Source: a bacterium (GTDB lineage: Bacteria; Bacteroidota; Ignavibacteria; Kapaibacteriales; UBA2268). Taken from it: 6,923 nucleotides of DNA. Numbering within the stretch: the stretch's first letter is position 1; the number at the start of each line of letters is the position of its first letter. Positions 1 through 4,094 of this stretch are shown here, one piece after another. The stretch is taken from positions 1 to 6,923 of the forward strand of contig JAUHXN010000155.1 of NCBI GenBank assembly GCA_030426865.1. The letters are read 5' to 3'. The notes beneath the pieces were generated by a model, which did no database searches, was not told the DNA's origin, and worked only from the letters and a program-made list of their open reading frames with translations. A program made the translations under genes and the position numbers.

Positions 1-90
1 AATCCAAATAAATCACGAGAAGTTTTCTTTAGCAAGGGTGATAAGATAATTATACTTTCAGAAGATGAAATTACTGAAGTTATTGGTTAG
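1..90 (+). CDS. 3' end of an unidentified plus-strand gene (partial)
   Basis: Frame 1 is open from the window edge to a TAG at 88-90 and gives 29 residues ending in KGDKIIILSEDEITEVIG. The composition (charged turns around a hydrophobic III core) looks like real protein. The pattern 'KGDKIIIL' followed by an acidic helix resembles the last strand and helix of a TrkA-C (RCK_C) domain, as in potassium channel or transporter regulatory proteins, but 29 residues are too few to name a family. The gene converges on rsmD and its last 11 bases overlap the 3' end of that gene. The frame could be open by chance, since 30 codons is short. Sequence upstream of the window would settle identity. Confidence 0.5.
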   Translation, partial: NPNKSREVFFSKGDKIIILSEDEITEVIG

Positions 91-634
91 AATATTCTAA
101 AATAGTAAGTTTAGAAACACCGAATTTTTTTTGTTTCACAAGAATATACTCATCTGAATATTCTATTTCTTCTTTAGAATCAGTCTCTATGATTAAAAAT
201 CCTTCATGCTGTAATAGCTTCTTTTCTGAAACAATTGAGACTATTTCACTTCCTGTTTCTAAGTGATAAGGGGCATCGGAGAATATAATATTATATTTTT
301 CATTAGTATTTTTCAGAAATGCTAATACATCCGATTTCACTATAGTAAATGATTCTTTATCTAAATTAATATCCGACGTAAACTGTTTTATAACTGAAAT
401 TGGTTTAAAATTCTTTTCAATAAAAGTACAATGTATGGCACCCCTGCTCAAAAATTCAACTCCTACTAAGCCAGAACCTGCATAGCAATCAAGTACTTTT
501 TTATTTTCGAAATAGATATAGTTATCCAAAGTGCTAAATAATGATTCGCGTGATTTGTCAGTAGTAGGTCTAACACCAGGAGGCATTTTCCCTTTTATCG
601 ATCGTCCACCATATTTACCTGAGATTACTCTCAA
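80..634 (-). CDS. rsmD: 16S rRNA (guanine(966)-N(2))-methyltransferase RsmD
   Basis: SAM-dependent methyltransferase that, in characterised relatives, methylates N2 of G966 in 16S rRNA on the assembling 30S subunit in the cytoplasm. The 184-residue length is normal for the family. Visible landmarks in order: the N-terminal MRVISGKYGGRSI signature (1-13), RPTTDKSRESLF (22-33, matching the family RPTxDRxREALF), the SAM-binding loop VLDCYAGSGLVGVEFLSRGA (47-66), an acidic residue at the end of the next strand (FIEKN, 71-75), and motif IV as SDAPYH (119-124). Family members normally read DPPY or DPPF there; this copy has Ala at 121. The start is a TTG at 632-634, chosen because the family signature begins exactly there; it overlaps the TGA of the upstream gene by 4 nt, and no Shine-Dalgarno site lies at a useful distance, so translation is probably coupled. 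The 3' end overlaps a convergent frame by 11 bp. The family call is firm. Confidence 0.95.
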   Translation of the reverse strand: MRVISGKYGGRSIKGKMPPGVRPTTDKSRESLFSTLDNYIYFENKKVLDCYAGSGLVGVEFLSRGAIHCTFIEKNFKPISVIKQFTSDINLDKESFTIVKSDVLAFLKNTNEKYNIIFSDAPYHLETGSEIVSIVSEKKLLQHEGFLIIETDSKEEIEYSDEYILVKQKKFGVSKLTILEYSNQ

Positions 635-1551
635 AACTCGAATACTTGTCCTTTATCAAAACTGTTGAGTGATCCGCCAACTACAGGTGAATATATATGT
701 GAAGTTCTAATACAATACTTTCGAAGTCTATCATCTATATTTGCCCTTACAAATCTAAATGAATTTAATCTCTTTACTTCTAAGTTTAAAGAGTTTGTTA
801 ACATATCTAGGAGTGATTTATTAAGGCTGGTACCAATTACTAATGCATTACCAGGTGAAAGACCATTTCCTTTTAACTTTTCTATTTCAGCTTCAATTGC
901 TTCTACTAATCCTTCTTCGCTGTCTTTTTTTAGTAAATCATAATAATATGAGGTATTATTATTGCTTAAACTTACATCACAAAAAGATTCTTCTACATTT
1001 ATAAGAAGGTCATAAAGATGACTAGTGTCAGGGTAGTTATATTCGATAGTGTTTTGTGAAGCTATTTGGGCCATAGTAATATACCCAATTTCAAGACCAG
1101 TAATTTCTAATACTTTCTTACAGTTTTCGATTATACTTTTTCTAATAAATACTATAAAAAGCATTTCCGAATCGAAATCATCTTTTTGTCCATAAGGATA
1201 TATACGAAAAGTGAAATCTGTAATATTAAAAGATTCATTATTTTCTTTCAATTCTAAGCTTAATAAATCTTTTAAAGTAGATTTGTCCATATCCATAGTA
1301 CCAGGAATGATAGTCCAAAAAGTGGATTCATTGTTTAGTACTACATTAAGCTCTTCTATCTTGTGCTCAGTAGCTGATAAATTTCTAGTTAACTGATTGA
1401 TTCCTTTCTTAGAGTATTCGTCATCAAGATCGTCTAGATCAACTGGGTCAAGAGTAGAAGATATATCTAAAAGTGTTAAACCTTTATTATTTCTCTCAAA
1501 AATACCCGAATAAACTTTATCCGAATTAAAAAATACTGTAAGTGACTTCAT
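631..1551 (-). CDS. Hypothetical protein, divergent PilM-like/actin-fold (ASKHA-type) candidate
   Basis: A 306-residue soluble protein with no signal peptide or membrane segment. I do not recognise it with certainty. Its overall plan resembles PilM-type actin-fold proteins: an N-terminal strand pair (SLTVFFNSDKVYSGIF, 3-18), a WTIIPG segment (79-84) before an acidic helix, LFIVFIRKSIIENCKKVLEITGLEIGYI (131-158, where PilM has 'vlvaavpkxxvxxxxxxxxxaGL'), a later DLLINVEESFCDVSL stretch (181-195) where the family has its second phosphate loop, NALVIGTSL (235-243) and a final YSPVVGGSLNSF (287-298) like the closing 'GaAL' helix. The usual DxG nucleotide motif is absent (NVEES instead), so ATP binding is doubtful. 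The Bacteroidetes family DUF3822, often found next to rsmD, is a close alternative. The frame opens upstream at a TTG (1576-1578), but I chose the ATG at 1549-1551 because MKSLTVFF is a natural first strand and the TTG directly abuts an AGAGGA with no spacer. It lies 47 nt after the transporter gene and overlaps rsmD, so it is likely co-transcribed with both. Confidence 0.75.
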   Translation of the reverse strand: MKSLTVFFNSDKVYSGIFERNNKGLTLLDISSTLDPVDLDDLDDEYSKKGINQLTRNLSATEHKIEELNVVLNNESTFWTIIPGTMDMDKSTLKDLLSLELKENNESFNITDFTFRIYPYGQKDDFDSEMLFIVFIRKSIIENCKKVLEITGLEIGYITMAQIASQNTIEYNYPDTSHLYDLLINVEESFCDVSLSNNNTSYYYDLLKKDSEEGLVEAIEAEIEKLKGNGLSPGNALVIGTSLNKSLLDMLTNSLNLEVKRLNSFRFVRANIDDRLRKYCIRTSHIYSPVVGGSLNSFDKGQVFEF

Positions 1552-1582
1552 AAAAATGAAAAATAATTTTATTTTCAATCCT

Positions 1583-1602
1583 CTAAATTAAAAAAAATTT
1601 AG
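1583..1602. repeat. AT-rich inverted repeat between transporter and PilM-like gene
   Basis: CTAAATT at 1583-1589 pairs with AATTTAG at 1596-1602 around a six-A loop. It covers the last bases of the transporter stop region and runs into TAGAGGA (minus strand, 1585-1579), the only Shine-Dalgarno-like sequence near the next gene. The stem is only 7 bp and almost all A-T, so it would be a weak hairpin. It is a poor terminator candidate; it might instead modulate access to the AGAGGA. The A/T composition makes chance occurrence quite possible. Confidence 0.3.
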
Positions 1603-3836
1603 ATATGAGACCTTGAAATTTTCGCAAATTCGAAAACTTTAAATGACAAGTCTGATTGAATTTCGAAATCAGATATCAAATTAAGCATTATAATGCTTCT
1701 TCTTACAGTTGATTTTTGTTTTTTTATTCGTTTTAATTGATTTCTATATAGTTCAGATGTACTAGAATTAAACTCAGAGTACAAACGTTTTATAGTTTCA
1801 TAATTTTCAAAGTTATATTCAGAAAGTGATTTAACAACCAACGATGTGTATTCTTCATATTTAGAATTTAACTCTACTAGCAATTCTATTTCATCTTCAG
1901 TTAGTGGTTTATGGTTATTGTTCACATATTTATAGTTCTGCGAAACAGAATGATATAACTTATCAGAAATATCTTGTAGAGAAATAGTAATACGTATTGC
2001 TAGATTAGCAAACTCTGTCTCTTCGTACTCAAATTTATTTACTAATCTTATAAAATTAGAATTGAGAACTACAACTTCTTTTTCAATTTCATTTGCCTTT
2101 TTCTTAGCTTTTCTCAAATTCTTCAAGTCTTCGCCAATCAAACCATTATTACTTTTTGCAAATATAGTAGTTACATCTTTCAAGAATATTGATACATCGC
2201 CCATTACTTTTTTATTTGCAAATTCTTTGCTACCTTCTTCTTTTCTTTGTTTTTCATCAGCGGCACGATGCTTTTCTTCTTTTTCTTTATGGTAATTAGC
2301 ACTTCTGTAGATTGTAATTGCAGTTAGTGCAAAAATACCAAGTAACCCGATCCATTCTCCATAATAAATAGTAAAGCAGATTATCATAGCACCCATAGTA
2401 GCGAAGAGTGCAGTTATAAACCACCCCCCTATTACTGTAAGTACACCTGAGACTCTGTAAACAGCACTATCTCTACCCCACGCTTTATCAGGTAAAGCTG
2501 CAGCCATAGCTACTATAAATGTCACATAAGTAGTAGAAAGTGGTAATTTGAAATAAGTAGCTATTGAAATCAAACCAGCCGAGACAAACAAGATAACAGC
2601 CGCTCTCAATAGATCAAATGCCGGCGCATTTCCTTTTTCATCTAAAACAGGTTTAAACTTTGTAGTATCAAATCGACTATTGACAAATCTAACTATTGGC
2701 GGTGGAATTAATTTTTTGATTTCACTAAAAACACCATAAGTCATTCTAACTAATGCTCTAGCCATAGCATTTGATTCGAATCTTTCATACCCTTCATCTT
2801 GACGACCCAAACTTATAGTAGTAGTAGCTACTGAACGTGCCTTTTTAGATAAGAAAAGGGTAGCTACCATAACAAGACCCGAAAACAATAACACCCAAGT
2901 GTCCGCAGGTAATTTACCTTGCATACTTACCATACTAGTAGTTAGGGGATTATCTGTGGCATTAGCAATCTGATAGGCATTTAACCCTGCAATTGGTGCA
3001 CCTATGAAATTAACAAGGTCATTAGCTGCAAACGCCATAGCAAGTGCGAAAGTACCTATAAGTACAATTAGCTTCAGCACATTGAATTTTGTAAATTTCT
3101 GTATAATTAAAAGTAAAACTGTCCAAAATGCATACAAGTAAAGGAATACTAAGCCCATATTATCTTGGAAAAAGACTTTGAAGTCTCCTTTCATAAATTC
3201 TGTATTTTTAGCACCTTTCATCATTACGAACATACTTATAGATGTTAATGCTATAGCCCCCCAAAAAGCACCATATCGTCTGAACCTTTTTTCGAAGTCG
3301 AATGAAAACAATAATCTAGTTAGATATTGGACAAATAGCCCAAATACAAAAGCCATTACAATGGATAATAAAATTGCCCCTATTATAGTCAAGACCATAT
3401 TTACATTCATATAGTTCGCTATTTCAGAGTAATTGCCTGTAGTATTTCCAATCTTTATTAGGGTCATAGCCATACCTGACCCAAAGAGACCAAATACGAT
3501 AGAGACTGTAGTGGAAGTAGGCAAACCAAAAGTATTAAAAGTATCTAAAAGGAGAATATCGAGGAACATTACCGAAACAAAGATGACCATGAGTTCTGGC
3601 ATTAGGAAGAACTCAGGGTTAAAAATACCCTTCCTGGCCACTTCCATCATACCCCCTGAGACCATTACACCTACGATAACACCTATTGCAGCTACTATCA
3701 TTATCGTTTTTAGTTTAGCGGCATTGGCCCCTATTGCTGAATTAAGAAAGTTTACCGCATCGTTAGCAACACCAACCGTTAGATCAACTATTGCCAATAG
3801 AATTAAAATGACAAGAATTACTAGATTTATATCCAC
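1599..3836 (-). CDS. pit: PiT-family inorganic phosphate transporter with C-terminal PhoU-like cytoplasmic domain
   Basis: Inner-membrane secondary transporter that takes up inorganic phosphate with H+ or Na+. Both halves of the PiT inverted repeat are visible. The first has VGVANDAVNFLNSAIGA (21-37) and FGLPTSTT (103-110); the second has FAANDLVNFIGAP (269-281) and FKLPLSTT (429-436). These correspond to the family GANDxxN and G(L/I)PxSTT signatures that line the phosphate path. About 12 hydrophobic segments fall between residues 3 and 511, broken by a polar loop at about 331-405. Residues 512-590 are highly charged (KEKEEKHRAADEKQRKEE) and 545-745 are helical and soluble, resembling PhoU/DUF47 bundles that normally act as separate partners of PiT proteins. 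At 745 residues it is much longer than a ~500-residue bacterial Pit, as is common in Bacteroidota-type homologues. The GTG at 3834-3836 is the only reasonable start: it directly precedes the first membrane helix and no in-frame ATG is near upstream. Only an A-rich tract, not a true Shine-Dalgarno site, precedes it. Probably the first gene of the three-gene minus-strand unit. Confidence 0.93.
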   Translation of the reverse strand: MDINLVILVILILLAIVDLTVGVANDAVNFLNSAIGANAAKLKTIMIVAAIGVIVGVMVSGGMMEVARKGIFNPEFFLMPELMVIFVSVMFLDILLLDTFNTFGLPTSTTVSIVFGLFGSGMAMTLIKIGNTTGNYSEIANYMNVNMVLTIIGAILLSIVMAFVFGLFVQYLTRLLFSFDFEKRFRRYGAFWGAIALTSISMFVMMKGAKNTEFMKGDFKVFFQDNMGLVFLYLYAFWTVLLLIIQKFTKFNVLKLIVLIGTFALAMAFAANDLVNFIGAPIAGLNAYQIANATDNPLTTSMVSMQGKLPADTWVLLFSGLVMVATLFLSKKARSVATTTISLGRQDEGYERFESNAMARALVRMTYGVFSEIKKLIPPPIVRFVNSRFDTTKFKPVLDEKGNAPAFDLLRAAVILFVSAGLISIATYFKLPLSTTYVTFIVAMAAALPDKAWGRDSAVYRVSGVLTVIGGWFITALFATMGAMIICFTIYYGEWIGLLGIFALTAITIYRSANYHKEKEEKHRAADEKQRKEEGSKEFANKKVMGDVSIFLKDVTTIFAKSNNGLIGEDLKNLRKAKKKANEIEKEVVVLNSNFIRLVNKFEYEETEFANLAIRITISLQDISDKLYHSVSQNYKYVNNNHKPLTEDEIELLVELNSKYEEYTSLVVKSLSEYNFENYETIKRLYSEFNSSTSELYRNQLKRIKKQKSTVRRSIIMLNLISDFEIQSDLSFKVFEFAKISRSHI

Positions 3837-3871
3837 TATTATATTTTCTTTTTTATGAATTATGACAGATT

Positions 3872-3879
3872 CAAATATA
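3872..3879 (-). promoter_or_regulatory. Candidate Bacteroidota-type -7 element (TATATTTG) for the phosphate transporter
   Basis: Read on the minus strand these bases give TATATTTG, an exact fit to the TAnnTTTG -7 consensus known from Bacteroidota promoters. It lies about 35 bp before the GTG start of the transporter. No TTTG-like -33 element is visible about 20 bp upstream, where the sequence is only AT repeats; that could mean activator dependence or simply a chance match in AT-rich DNA. Confidence 0.3.
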
Positions 3880-3913
3880 AAAATATATATTAATAATAAT
3901 AGTGGTTATTGTA

Positions 3914-3945
3914 AATCTTAACAGTTTCTTAACAAAAGTAAGATT
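3914..3945. repeat. 7-bp inverted repeat overlapping the tandem CTTAACA repeat
   Basis: AATCTTA at 3914-3920 is perfectly complementary to TAAGATT at 3939-3945, with 18 bases between them. The arms shade into the direct repeats, so the block has both tandem and dyad symmetry. It could be an operator for a dimeric regulator. As an RNA hairpin it would be weak, and there is no U-tract directly following on either strand, so it is not a convincing terminator. Confidence 0.35.
3917..3938. promoter_or_regulatory. Candidate Pho-box-like tandem repeat (7+4+7+4 bp)
   Basis: CTTAACA occurs at 3917-3923 and again at 3928-3934, each followed by a 4-bp spacer (GTTT, then AAAG), giving an 11-bp period. 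PhoB/PhoP response regulators bind exactly this geometry, and TTAACA repeats are the Bacillus PhoP form. A third, imperfect copy, CTTAACT, sits at 3949-3955, 21 bp on and roughly two periods downstream. The site is about 80 bp upstream of the phosphate transporter start, which makes phosphate control biologically sensible. Against it: the repeat reads CTTAACA on the strand of the VWA gene, the region is AT-rich, and the Pho consensus in this phylum is not known to me. The function is inferred; the repeat itself is plain in the sequence. Confidence 0.4.
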
Positions 3946-4046
3946 ATTCTTAACTTATGATAAAGATTATACATTTTGATAAACTCGGAAAAAACTGTAA
4001 ATTCCTACTTCAACACTATATACTTATTAACTATAAATAAAAATAA

Positions 4047-4094
4047 ATGTTAAATTCAATACAACCTAGAAATAGAATAGAAAGATCTAAATGA
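4047..4094 (+). CDS. Possible 15-codon leader ORF overlapping the VWA gene start
   Basis: An ATG at 4047-4049 opens a 15-residue frame (MLNSIQPRNRIERSK) that ends in a TGA at 4092-4094. This stop overlaps the ATG of the VWA gene in an ATGA arrangement, the geometry used for translational coupling. No Shine-Dalgarno site precedes it and the peptide resembles nothing I know. It may well be a chance frame in the 5' untranslated region. Confidence 0.15.
   Translation: MLNSIQPRNRIERSK

Larger units (their letters stand above)
3837..4090. other. Divergent intergenic region between phosphate transporter and VWA gene
   Basis: A 254-bp, strongly AT-rich stretch separating two divergent start codons, so it must hold promoters for both directions. 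It contains a tandem CTTAACA repeat, an overlapping 7-bp inverted repeat, a minus-strand TATATTTG and a 15-codon open frame just before the VWA gene; each is listed separately. No tRNA, strong terminator hairpin or riboswitch-like structure was found. A run of alternating AT bases at 3876-3900 would be flexible, easily melted DNA next to the transporter start. Confidence 0.8.

Noticed and set aside
665..943. 92-codon plus-strand open frame
   Set aside because: Lies wholly antisense to the PilM-like gene, has no ribosome site and a Ser/Leu-rich composition typical of an antisense shadow in AT-rich DNA.
1549..1578. Longer start (TTG at 1576-1578) for the PilM-like gene
   Set aside because: It would add MKIKLFFIF before the natural MKSLTVFF start, and the AGAGGA directly abuts the TTG with no spacing, so the internal ATG is preferred.
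3433..3858. 141-codon plus-strand open frame
   Set aside because: Antisense to the start of the phosphate transporter; the Ile/Thr/Pro-rich sequence mirrors membrane-helix codons of the real gene.
3914..3945. Rho-independent terminator
   Set aside because: The stem is only 7 bp, A-T rich, with an 18-nt loop and no U-tract at the end; the position between divergent genes also argues against a terminator.
3837..4090. Insertion-sequence remnant or attachment site
   Set aside because: No transposase fragment, terminal inverted repeats or target-site duplication could be found; the only repeats are the short Pho-box-like and dyad elements.
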